Below the pieces are notes generated by a model. That model was not told where the DNA came from and made no database searches. It saw nothing but the letters and a program-made list of their open reading frames with translations. Shown in pieces: positions 37,191 to 45,202 of a DNA stretch of 64,000 nt. Positions within the stretch are counted from its first letter, which is position 1. Every line of letters begins with the position of its first letter. Source of the DNA: Blastococcus carthaginiensis (lineage in GTDB: Bacteria; Actinomycetota; Actinomycetes; Mycobacteriales; Geodermatophilaceae); NCBI RefSeq assembly GCF_030731085.1, contig NZ_JASNFN010000002.1, positions 1 through 64,000 of the forward strand, given 5' to 3'. A program made the translations under genes and the position numbers.

Positions 37191-37587
37191 CCCGTACGGC
37201 GTCATCGACGGCTGGGCCGTCCTCTCGGCAGACGAGCCCGTCAGGCAGCTGAGCGGTCACGCGGCGACCGCGCTGCGGGACGGGGTCACGATCCTCCCGA
37301 TTGCCACCGACGACGAGGTCGTCGGAGGCAAGTTCTGCCAATCGTCCCGGCTCCACGATGAGTGCAGTCCCTACCTGGAGATCACCGAGGTGCCGGACGT
37401 CATCGGGCAGTCGCTCCGCGACGTGCGGACGCGCATGGAGGCGACCGAGCTCATCGTGGGGCGAGTCACCGACAACTTCCGAGGAGCGGACGTGTAGAGC
37501 AGACCTGAGGCCGCCGGCGCCAGGGCGGTCGTGGGCACCCCTGTCGACGTCCGGATGACGGACAGGTCGATGGTCGTGTCGAGATGA
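37191..37587 (+). pseudogene. DUF6519 C-terminal/PASTA remnant joined to the sheath fragment
   Basis: An open stretch reads VIDGWAVLSADEPVRQL, DGVTILPIATDDEVVG, EVPDVIGQSLRDVRT. The intact DUF6519 protein has VIDGWAVISAEERARHL, DGVTVLRLPTDDEVAG and VPDVVGETLDTARA. An in-frame TAG at 37497 interrupts it before RPEAAGARAVVGTPVDVRMT, which matches the intact PASTA end. Just before the junction the text FTLNPYG resembles sheath NPFGIN, so a sheath gene and a DUF6519 gene appear fused by deletion. Both now read on the plus strand, unlike the main locus. Confidence 0.8.
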
Positions 37588-37701
37588 CATCTCCGACGCC
37601 GCCCCCGGGAGGGAGCGGCAGGCCGCGCAGCGGTCGCGGTGTCCCGCCGGCATCGCCGGCGTCCTGCCCAGGACCGCCCGGCGCCTGCGGGCGACGCGGG
37701 C

Positions 37702-38001
37702 TCACTGACCGCCGTCGGGCGGACCGACAGCCTGGTGGGGCAGCCTCTCGAGCCAGTCGCGGACGGCATCGAGCACGGCCGCGGGCGAGGACGCCACGGC
37801 CACGGTCGTCTCCTCCACAGCCCTTCCACCGGTGGCATCTGGCAGGGTCAGCAGGCGCGCCCTGAAGTCCCCGGCGTCCTCGAGCCAGACTCGGACGAGC
37901 AACGCCGCGCCCCGGTGGTCGCCCACGGCACCTCGGTCGCGGATCACACGCGACGAGGCTCCCCGGCGGCGCCGGCGGACGCGAGCTCCGGAAGGCGCCA
38001 C
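37702..38001 (-). CDS. Small conserved protein (AALLVRVWLEDG family), copy 1
   Basis: A 99-residue protein from a GTG at 38001 with a GAAGGGGG site 7 nt upstream, or 81 residues from GTG 37947, which aligns with the start of its paralogue. The core AALLVRVWLEDAGDFRARLL, then VAVASSPAAVLDAVRDWLE, is shared with the protein at 49363-49620. The family looks like one small alpha/beta domain with no catalytic residues. It lies 13 nt downstream of the second SARP, presumably in one operon. Function unknown. Confidence 0.65.
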   Translation of the reverse strand: MAPSGARVRRRRRGASSRVIRDRGAVGDHRGAALLVRVWLEDAGDFRARLLTLPDATGGRAVEETTVAVASSPAAVLDAVRDWLERLPHQAVGPPDGGQ

Positions 38002-38014
38002 ACCCTTTCCCCCT

Positions 38015-38869
38015 TCAGTGCCCGCCCGGGAGCCCGGCCGTCGCGCGGCGCCGGGCGGGCGCGGCCGCCGTGGCCCCAGGCCTGGGCACCAGCTGGTCGG
38101 GCCGCGGCCGGCTCCGGACAGCGAGCCCGCGGCGCACCTGCGGGATGTGCTGGACCAGCCGGGTCATCTGCTCGGTGGGTGGGACGCCGAGCTCGTCCTC
38201 CAGGAGGGTCCGGAAGAGCTCGTAGGCCCGGACCGCCTCGGCCAGGTTGCCTTCGGCCAGGTGGATCCTCACGAGGATCCGACGGGCGCTTTCCCGCAGG
38301 GGCTCCGCACCGACAGCCGCGTGCGCCGCCTCCAGAGCCTCGCCGTGGCGGCCGAGGGAGAGCAGGCGCGCGGCCACGGCCTCGAGCGCCTGCATGCGCA
38401 GCTGGCGCAGCCGCTCACGTTCGAGGAGGACCCAGTCGTCGTACCACCCGGGCAGGAGGTCGCCGAGGAGATCGGTGTCCGGAAGGTCCGTGCTCGCCCG
38501 GACGGCGCGGTCGGACCTGACGGAAGCCCCGATCGCCCCGAGCGCCCAGTCACTCATCTCGCTGACGTCGACCCGGACGTCGGTGCCGAGCCGGAGGGCG
38601 CCGCCCGACACCTCGACCAGGCCGGGCGCGGCCTTGTTGAGCCGCCACAACGCCGACCGCAGGCTCCCGTGCGCGTGGTCCTCGGGGACGTCGGGCCACA
38701 GCCGGCCGGCCGTCGCTGTCCGGGTCGGCCGGTGGGACAGGCACACGAGCGCCACCAGGCGCTGCACCGCCCGCGGCAGGTCGTCACCGGCAGAGGGCCG
38801 GGCGACGCCGGAGAGGCGCAGCCCGAAACCGTCGAGCAACGTGACGCGGGAACCAGACGAGCGGTCCAC
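38015..38869 (-). CDS. SARP/BTAD-family transcriptional regulator (second copy)
   Basis: A 284-residue paralogue of the regulator at 5127. The two share long near-identical blocks (WPDVPEDHAHGSLRSALWRL, PGWYDDWVLLERERLRQLRM) covering the winged-helix and BTAD regions, and differ mainly in the middle linker and the Arg/Pro-rich tail. A GTG start at 38869 has an AGGAAGGAG site 8 nt upstream. It sits beside the decayed eCIS copy, as the first SARP sits beside the intact eCIS, so it may be the surviving regulator of the lost locus. Confidence 0.85.
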   Translation of the reverse strand: MDRSSGSRVTLLDGFGLRLSGVARPSAGDDLPRAVQRLVALVCLSHRPTRTATAGRLWPDVPEDHAHGSLRSALWRLNKAAPGLVEVSGGALRLGTDVRVDVSEMSDWALGAIGASVRSDRAVRASTDLPDTDLLGDLLPGWYDDWVLLERERLRQLRMQALEAVAARLLSLGRHGEALEAAHAAVGAEPLRESARRILVRIHLAEGNLAEAVRAYELFRTLLEDELGVPPTEQMTRLVQHIPQVRRGLAVRSRPRPDQLVPRPGATAAAPARRRATAGLPGGH

Positions 38870-39211
38870 GGGAGGGCTCCTTCCTCTCGGAGGCCGGTGG
38901 CCGAGGCAGAGGACGCCGGGGTCGACCGTCGCCTGGTGTCCGGTCGCGCCGCCCGACGACCGCCGCGCTGCATCGGTCACCGGGGGCGCGTGGACGGTGG
39001 CCCTGATCCCGTCGCGTGCGGGCGGTCCGGCATGGCTCCCCTCGACGCGGCACGTGGTTGCGTGGGCAACGCTAGGGGGCGGCAGGCCGTCGGACCGTAC
39101 GCAGTTGTGCGTAGGGACCGGCGACGGCCGTCGACACCGCGGCCGCTTACCGGAACGGGATCGTCGCCGAACGCCTTCCCCCTCGGCGAGCGCCCTCCTA
39201 CAGTGGGCCCC
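38870..39211. promoter_or_regulatory. Divergent promoter region between SARP 2 and LuxR regulator
   Basis: A 342-bp non-coding gap. Its striking element is a 30-bp palindrome at 39091-39120 (separate entry). I see no small gene and no copy of the GTGACGC tandem repeat here, although single CGGTCACC occurrences exist. Confidence 0.5.
39091..39120. promoter_or_regulatory. 30-bp near-perfect palindrome, probable LuxR-type operator
   Basis: The inner arms TACGCA (39098-39103) and TGCGTA (39108-39113) flank a GTTG spacer. Pairing extends outward to 13-bp arms with only two mismatches. The centre is about 107 bp upstream of the LuxR-family start at 39212 and 236 bp from the SARP start. LuxR/NarL-type dimers bind such sites, so auto-regulation or control of SARP 2 is plausible. 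Confidence 0.6.
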
Positions 39212-40078
39212 GTGTCGCACGCCACGGCATCCGAAGCAGCGTGGTTGGAGCTCGTCGGCGGCATCCTGCAGGGGCGGTCGGGCAGGCGGGAGTTCCCGCA
39301 CGCCGAGGTCGCCGGCCTGCTCCTGACGTCCTTCGACGCAGCCTGCTGCTCGCTGAACGTCGTGGACGGGGCGTGGGTCGACCACGTCGTCGGCGCCTGG
39401 CCCGAGGGCTACCTGCCGAGGACGCCGCCGTCGGGCGTCCTCCCCGATGCGACGACGCACCCCCTCATCCGCTGGTACGCCGTCACGGGCAGCTGTGAGG
39501 TCCAGATCCTGGGGCGGGTGCCGCGCGAGGTGGCTTCCGCGCGGATGGCGGCCGAGTGGTCGGCCTTCGCACGTCCCCTCGGCATCACCCACCAGCTCGC
39601 CCTGCCCCTCCGGCTGGGCGAGGGGATCCAGGCCTACGTGGTCAGCCGTCCCGACGACGACTACCAGGACGCTGATGCCGAGCTCGCGCGGCTGGTCCGT
39701 CCGGCCCTTGCGGCGCTCGTCGGGCAGCAGCAGGTGATGCAGGACGTGGCGGACTGGCAGTACGAGCGCGTCCGTGGCACCCGTCTGACCGAACGCGAGT
39801 ACGCCGTCCTCAGGCTGCTCGGCGCGGGCCTGACCGCCGAATCCATCGCCCGCCGCCTGCACACCTCTCCGCGGACGGTGCACAAGCACCTCGAGCACCT
39901 GTACCGGAAGCTCGGCGTGCGGGACAGGCTGATGGCGGTCCAGCGAGCGCACGAGGCCGGTCTCCTGGCCACAGCCGTGGAGTGCGGCGCAGCACGGCGG
40001 CCGGCGGACGGCGCACCCACGCTGCCCTCCCCCCGTCGCTCGGAGCAGTCCCCCGTGCTCCCCCCGCCCGGTCACTGA
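39212..40078 (+). CDS. LuxR-family transcriptional regulator with GAF-like sensor domain
   Basis: A 288-residue protein. Residues 1-175 resemble a GAF-type sensory domain (AAWLELVGGILQGRSGR, AACCSLNVVDGAWVDHVVG). The LuxR/GerE HTH is at about 190-250 (LTEREYAVLRLLGAGL, TAESIARRLHTSPRTVHKHL, LYRKLGVRDRLMAV). A disordered proline-rich tail follows. GTG start; the alternative upstream frame is not supported. It ends 44 nt from the opposing nuclease gene. Confidence 0.85.
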   Translation: MSHATASEAAWLELVGGILQGRSGRREFPHAEVAGLLLTSFDAACCSLNVVDGAWVDHVVGAWPEGYLPRTPPSGVLPDATTHPLIRWYAVTGSCEVQILGRVPREVASARMAAEWSAFARPLGITHQLALPLRLGEGIQAYVVSRPDDDYQDADAELARLVRPALAALVGQQQVMQDVADWQYERVRGTRLTEREYAVLRLLGAGLTAESIARRLHTSPRTVHKHLEHLYRKLGVRDRLMAVQRAHEAGLLATAVECGAARRPADGAPTLPSPRRSEQSPVLPPPGH

Positions 40079-40122
40079 TCGCGGGCCGGCGCGAGCGGGA
40101 CGTGCACCGGGGGACGGCCGCC

Positions 40123-42099
40123 TCACGTCCGGACGTCCTCCAGCGTCTCCAGCGGCACGACGACCGGCTGGTCCGGGTCGGCGCTCTCCTCCGCGGACCG
40201 GCCGGCCGACAAGGGGTCGGCATCGAGGTAGGCCGTGAAGTCGTAGCCGGTTCCCTCGGCAAGGTCGGCGATCGAGATCTGGAAGGTCCGGTAGGGGCCG
40301 AGGACGAAGCCCTCGAGCGTCTCCGTGCGACCGCGGTCCTCCAGCAGATCGCGGATGAGGTCTCCCTGGCTGAGCAGGTAGGCGGTCGCGTGCAGTGCGT
40401 CCCGGTCGGCGTCGAGCATCACCACGACCTTCCAGAACTCCCGCGGGACGAGGACGCCGTCGCCGATGTCGGGATCGTCGTCCCGGACCACCGGGCCGGT
40501 GAACACGCAGGCGCGGAAGCCGCGGGTACGGGCGTTGTCGAGGATGTGGTCCTCCAGCCCCAGCCACAGAGTCCTGCCCTGGTTCAGGTCGGCGTGCTGG
40601 GGGGCCGCGTTGGTGTAGTGGAAGGTGTCCAGGTTGGCCTGGTCCGCGACGGCGCTGGACTGCCCGGCGGGCGCTTCGACGTCCCAGTTGGGGTCCTCGC
40701 GGCGGACCATGTGACCGCGATCGATCTCGGGTTCGCGGTAGTGCTCCCGGGTCAGCTGGATCTCCTCCGGCAGGCGACCATCGACGAACCACCGGTCCCG
40801 GCCGCGCTTCACCCGCACCGAGTGCCGGCCGTCGATGTTGACCGCGGTCATCACCGGCTGCCTGCGCGACGTGGAGAAGCGGACGCCGAAGTGCGTGTAC
40901 CGCACCTCGCCCGGCTGGTCCGACGTCTCGTCGGCGGGCCGGGCGAGATCGCCCCGGACGTGCTCGGGTAGGCCCGGCCAGGGGGCGGTGGTGCCCTCGC
41001 CGAGGAAGGCGACCTCGTAGCCGCGGCGGTCGCGGAGGTCGTCGGGGCCGTGCGTTCCGTCCGTGGCCTCGGCCTGCCCGTCAGCGATCAGCCGGACGCC
41101 GCTCACCGCGACCCGGCCGCGGGAGCGCAGCAGCTGCCCGAGGGTCCGGACGCCGACGGCGCTGTTGGCCACCCCGTAGACCCCGGCGTAGTGCAGGCCG
41201 ACGACCTTCCGGTCCTCCAGCCGGATCAGCGGCGAGCCCGAGGCGCCACCGAGGCTGGTGCAGTCGTGGGACAGGACGGTGCGCCCGGTGAGCGCCTGCA
41301 TCACCTTGCCGGGCATGAAGCGCTTGACGCCGTAGATGTCGCGGAAGTAGCGCGCCTGGTCGTGGGGGTCGTTGCGCTCGTCGAACGCCGGGTAGCCGAT
41401 GAGGGCCACGACGTCCCCCGCACCGGCCTCGTCGTCGGCCAGCGGGAGCGGATCCGGCAGATCCCGGCCGCGGATGCGCAGGAAGGCGACGTCCGGCGCC
41501 GCATCGTCGGCGACGAAGAGGACGTCGCTCACGGCGACCGGGACGGCCTGCGACGCGACCGAGCCGACCTCCTCCGCGAAGTCGATGTCCGCCCCGTAGC
41601 GGGCGCCCGTGGCCGGCGAGCGCAGAAAGATCCCGCGCCCGTCGGCGAGCCGGCGCGCCACGAGCGACGCGACGTGCCGGTTGGTGGCCACCACCCGTGC
41701 GTCCCCGTCCTCCTCGATCACCCACCCGGTACCGCCCCAGGCCATGCGGTGGTTGACGAACTCGACCCGGCCGACCGAGCGGACGGCCGGCTCGACCGCC
41801 TTGATCCGCACGTCGACGTCCGCGGGGAAGTCGACCAGCGGCTCGAGCTCCACGGTGGCGTTGCGGACCAGCAGCGGGGGGCGGCCCACCCGCTGCACGA
41901 TCGCCTCGAGTGCGTCGAGGGGCACGACGCTCTCCAGGGGTTCCCGGTCGGCCTCCAGGCGGGCCGGGACTCCCTCCGGGATCCTCGCCGCGGCTGCCTC
42001 CGGCACGGTCCCCTCGGCGATCGCCCGCCGGACCGCCGCCTCCAGGGCGTGGGAGGCAGCCAGCCGCCCGCGGACGCTCTCCAGCCTGCTCTCGTCCAT
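40123..42099 (-). CDS. Trypsin-like peptidase fused to a DNA/RNA non-specific endonuclease
   Basis: A 658-residue fusion. The trypsin-like domain (about 110-330) has His142 (VVATNRHVASLV), Asp203 (PDVAFLRI) and Ser288 (GGASGSPLI). The NUC domain (about 395-620) has the DRGH motif 460-463 (IDRGHMVRRED), and Asn497, Asn506 and Glu516 in YTNAAPQHADLN ... LWLGLEDHI, the Mg-binding pattern of the family. Both active sites look complete. No signal peptide, so both would act inside the cell unless held in check, which suggests a suicide-type effector. It is the last gene of a five-gene operon, 13 nt after the NTPase stop, and has a GGGAGAGG site. Confidence 0.87.
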   Translation of the reverse strand: MDESRLESVRGRLAASHALEAAVRRAIAEGTVPEAAAARIPEGVPARLEADREPLESVVPLDALEAIVQRVGRPPLLVRNATVELEPLVDFPADVDVRIKAVEPAVRSVGRVEFVNHRMAWGGTGWVIEEDGDARVVATNRHVASLVARRLADGRGIFLRSPATGARYGADIDFAEEVGSVASQAVPVAVSDVLFVADDAAPDVAFLRIRGRDLPDPLPLADDEAGAGDVVALIGYPAFDERNDPHDQARYFRDIYGVKRFMPGKVMQALTGRTVLSHDCTSLGGASGSPLIRLEDRKVVGLHYAGVYGVANSAVGVRTLGQLLRSRGRVAVSGVRLIADGQAEATDGTHGPDDLRDRRGYEVAFLGEGTTAPWPGLPEHVRGDLARPADETSDQPGEVRYTHFGVRFSTSRRQPVMTAVNIDGRHSVRVKRGRDRWFVDGRLPEEIQLTREHYREPEIDRGHMVRREDPNWDVEAPAGQSSAVADQANLDTFHYTNAAPQHADLNQGRTLWLGLEDHILDNARTRGFRACVFTGPVVRDDDPDIGDGVLVPREFWKVVVMLDADRDALHATAYLLSQGDLIRDLLEDRGRTETLEGFVLGPYRTFQISIADLAEGTGYDFTAYLDADPLSAGRSAEESADPDQPVVVPLETLEDVRT

Positions 42100-42112
42100 G
42101 TCCTCTCCCGTC

Positions 42113-45100
42113 TCAGATCTCCCCGCGCGCCAGCAGGACCGCCAGAGGCGGGACGAAGGCCGCAGGCATGCGGTGTTCCAGCAGGGCGGCCGCCGCGTGC
42201 GGTGCACCCCGATCGGCGACGGCGCGTCCCGCGGTCAGGGCGCCACCGCGCCGGTGGCCGATCTCGGTGATCACCGGGGTCGGGTCCGCCCGGTCGTCGC
42301 CGGACCAGGCGGCCAGGTGCTCGTGGGCGGCCGTTCCCGGGCCGGCGACCGACTCCAGCGCCGCGACCCGGTCGGCCAGGATCACGTCCAGCGGGCGGCT
42401 CCACCCACGCCGGGCTGACGGCAGAGCCGCGCCGTAGGACCACCGTCCGGCCATCGTGCGTCGCCAGCGCTCGGCGCTGCGGGCGAGCAGCACGAGGTCC
42501 GGATCGGCGAGCAGAAACGCGGCTGCCCCCGCCCATTCCGCCAGCAGGCCGGACACGCTCAGGCCGTCGATCGCCCCGGACGGCCCGGGTGCACCCGGTG
42601 GGGATGCCGGGTGGTCGGTCACCGGCAGCCCACCAGGACCGGCCAGCCGGCGCGCGACCGCTGCGGCGTGCCGCTCGAGCGTGGGAGCGCTCCGTACCCG
42701 ATCGAGGGTCACGACCGGCGCGGCGTACGGCGTCAGGGCCGCGAGGAGGAGTGCCTCGCCCGCCGGGTCCCCGGACGTCGTAGCCGGGGACCCGGCCCGG
42801 TCCAGCCGTTCCCGTGCCGCGCCCGCACCGGCCCCGCGCTGCCCGGTGCCGGACGGCAGCCAGGTCGCCCACGCGGCGCCGACCGCGTCGAACCCACGCC
42901 AGGGCGGGTTCCGCGGGGCCGAGCCGGCGCGCCACAGGGCGAACCCGAGGGCACCTTCGCTGAGCTCGGACGGCAGGCCGCGGCGCACGACGTCGGCCAG
43001 TGCGACCGCCTGCCGGGGGTCCCGGGTGAGCCGGTGGACGAGGGCGTCGAAGGAGAACTCGGCGCGCATCTCCCACCGGGGCGCCGCCAGGTGCGGGTGC
43101 AGCCGGGCCAGGTCGCCGTCGTCCCCGCTCGCCCGGTCGCGCTCGGCCAGGAGCCGTCGGGCCTCCGACCACTGCCCGGACCGCCAGAGGAAGGCCAGCG
43201 CGGCGTCCGCCTCCGGCGACCGGGCATCGAACAGCCGACCGCGGAGGGCGCGGTCGTAGATGGAGGAGCCCTCGAGCCAGTCACCGCGCTCCACGGTGGC
43301 CGCCAGCTCGGCGGCAGCGCCGGGGACGGGCGGCCCACCCGCCCCCGGAGCCGCACCGCGGACCAGCACCGAGCGCTCGCCACGGCTTCGGTGGACCAGG
43401 TCCCGAGCCACCTGGGGCAGCTCGGCGAGCGTCTCCGGGCCCAGCCGCTGCAGGACGGCCGGGTCGAGGTAGGGCGCCCGGGTGTCCCGGCGCATGAGCT
43501 GGAGTCGGTGGTAGGCGGCCTCGACGGCGGCCCACGGCTCCGGGCGGGCTGCGAACCAGGCCGCTGCGGCCCGATCCACCGTCGCCGCCCGGGCCGGCCG
43601 GGTGTCGTAGAGGAGCTGGACCAGATCCCGCCGCGTGTCCGCCCGGTGCCGCACGAAGCCCGGGGCGACCGGATCGGGCTCGACGAGCCAGTGCTCGCGG
43701 GACAGCTCCGCGAGCAGCTCCTCGGCGCGGGCGGCGCCGATCCGGCCCAGCCCCAGGTGCGGGGCGAGGACCTCCGCGATGACATCGGCGTTGATCCGCC
43801 GGACGACGAGGCCCGGATGTGCCAGCCGCCGCAACGGCTCGTCGGCGATGCGCGACAGCAGCATGCGATAGAGGAAGGCCGCGGCCACGCCTCCCTTGCG
43901 GTGCCGTGCCCGGGCCAGCGCCTGGGTGCCCGCCTCCCGGACGACGGTGGCCGCGAGCCGCAGCACGAGCGGGTTGCCCTGGGCGAGCGAGCGTGCGGCG
44001 GGACGGCCCTGAGCCGGGACGCCCAGGTGGGCCAGCAGGCGGTCGGCGCTGACGTCGTCAAGACCCCCCAGGTCGATCCGGCGGCCGACCCGACCGGGAA
44101 CCGTCCCGAGGGCGTCGCCACGACCAGCGGCGAGGACGGCCAGCGGACCGAGGCCGGCGGCGAGGAGCTGGTCGATCCAGTCGAACAGGCGGGCGGGATG
44201 CGTCTCCCCGCGGGACCGCAGCGCCTCCAGGGTGTCGAGGACCAGGAGCACCGGCCGCGCTTCGGTCCGCACGAGCTCGGCGGTGACCCGCAGTAGCCCC
44301 ATGGGGATCCGTTCGCGCAGCTCGCCCTTCACCGCCGGCAGCGGGTCGGACACCGGGGCCCCGGCCGCCCGGAGCCGGGCCTCGCGCAGGGCGTGCGGCT
44401 CCCCGGTGAGGTCCGCGGCGACCTGACGGGCGAGTTCCACGGTCAACGCGGTGAGGTCCTGCACCTCGAGGCCGCCGCGGTCGAAGTCCAGCCGGACGAC
44501 GACCCACGGCCGCATCGACGCACGCGCCGAACGGATCACCTCTTCGAGCAGCGTCGACTTGCCCATCCCGGCCGTCCCGCTGACGAACAGCGCCCGGACC
44601 GGGGGCTCGGGGAACGGCTGGTGGAGCCACTCGACGATCTGGGACCGCTCGGCGTCCCGGTCCACGAAGTCGGCTGCGGCGAGGATCTCGTTGCGGTCGG
44701 TGGCGTCGAGGCGGACGAGCACGGCTCGGGCGGCGTCCAGCAGCAGCCAGGCGGGTGCGAGCGGCCCGCTCCGGTCGAGGGCCACCACGATCCGCTCGAG
44801 GTCGCGCCGGGGGCCGCCGGCCACGATCCTCGCCCGTACGGCGTCGTGTGCGAGGTCCCCCCGCCCCTCCAGGGCGTCGAGCAGGTCGGCGGTCTCGGCG
44901 TCCACGGCGCCGGCCCCGCGTCGCCAGGTGACCGCCGCCGGGATCCCCGTGCGCTCGGCGAGCCGCTCGAGCGCCCACCGGCGCTCCGGTCCCCGGATGA
45001 CCCAGGAGCCCCGACCCTCCCCCGGCCTCGTGTCGCAGACCCGGGCGAGGTGCGCGGCGAGGTCGACCGTGCGGTCACGGTCGGTTGTCGACGTCGGAGC

Positions 45101-45202
45101 GGCGCCGAGCGCGGCACCGGGGTCGAAGTGGCCCGACAGCGCCGCGAAGTCGACCACGGCCCGGATCTCCTCGGCCGGGATGTCGCGCGCCACGGTGGTC
45201 AC
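42113..45202 (-). CDS. STAND-type NTPase with TPR-like/helical C-terminus
   Basis: A 1029-residue protein with an N-terminal unknown region (1-175), a P-loop NTPase with Walker A GTAGMGKS (209-216) and Walker B VLLVLDTLEAL (about 318-328), and a long helical C-terminal half rich in Ala/Leu/Arg that could be repeat-like. The layout resembles STAND ATPases in which the C-terminus senses a signal and the NTPase switches state. No effector domain is fused; its effectors are probably the neighbouring proteases and nuclease. GTG start overlapping the trypsin-like gene by 4 nt, so the two are coupled. Confidence 0.8.
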   Translation of the reverse strand: MTTVARDIPAEEIRAVVDFAALSGHFDPGAALGAAPTSTTDRDRTVDLAAHLARVCDTRPGEGRGSWVIRGPERRWALERLAERTGIPAAVTWRRGAGAVDAETADLLDALEGRGDLAHDAVRARIVAGGPRRDLERIVVALDRSGPLAPAWLLLDAARAVLVRLDATDRNEILAAADFVDRDAERSQIVEWLHQPFPEPPVRALFVSGTAGMGKSTLLEEVIRSARASMRPWVVVRLDFDRGGLEVQDLTALTVELARQVAADLTGEPHALREARLRAAGAPVSDPLPAVKGELRERIPMGLLRVTAELVRTEARPVLLVLDTLEALRSRGETHPARLFDWIDQLLAAGLGPLAVLAAGRGDALGTVPGRVGRRIDLGGLDDVSADRLLAHLGVPAQGRPAARSLAQGNPLVLRLAATVVREAGTQALARARHRKGGVAAAFLYRMLLSRIADEPLRRLAHPGLVVRRINADVIAEVLAPHLGLGRIGAARAEELLAELSREHWLVEPDPVAPGFVRHRADTRRDLVQLLYDTRPARAATVDRAAAAWFAARPEPWAAVEAAYHRLQLMRRDTRAPYLDPAVLQRLGPETLAELPQVARDLVHRSRGERSVLVRGAAPGAGGPPVPGAAAELAATVERGDWLEGSSIYDRALRGRLFDARSPEADAALAFLWRSGQWSEARRLLAERDRASGDDGDLARLHPHLAAPRWEMRAEFSFDALVHRLTRDPRQAVALADVVRRGLPSELSEGALGFALWRAGSAPRNPPWRGFDAVGAAWATWLPSGTGQRGAGAGAARERLDRAGSPATTSGDPAGEALLLAALTPYAAPVVTLDRVRSAPTLERHAAAVARRLAGPGGLPVTDHPASPPGAPGPSGAIDGLSVSGLLAEWAGAAAFLLADPDLVLLARSAERWRRTMAGRWSYGAALPSARRGWSRPLDVILADRVAALESVAGPGTAAHEHLAAWSGDDRADPTPVITEIGHRRGGALTAGRAVADRGAPHAAAALLEHRMPAAFVPPLAVLLARGEI

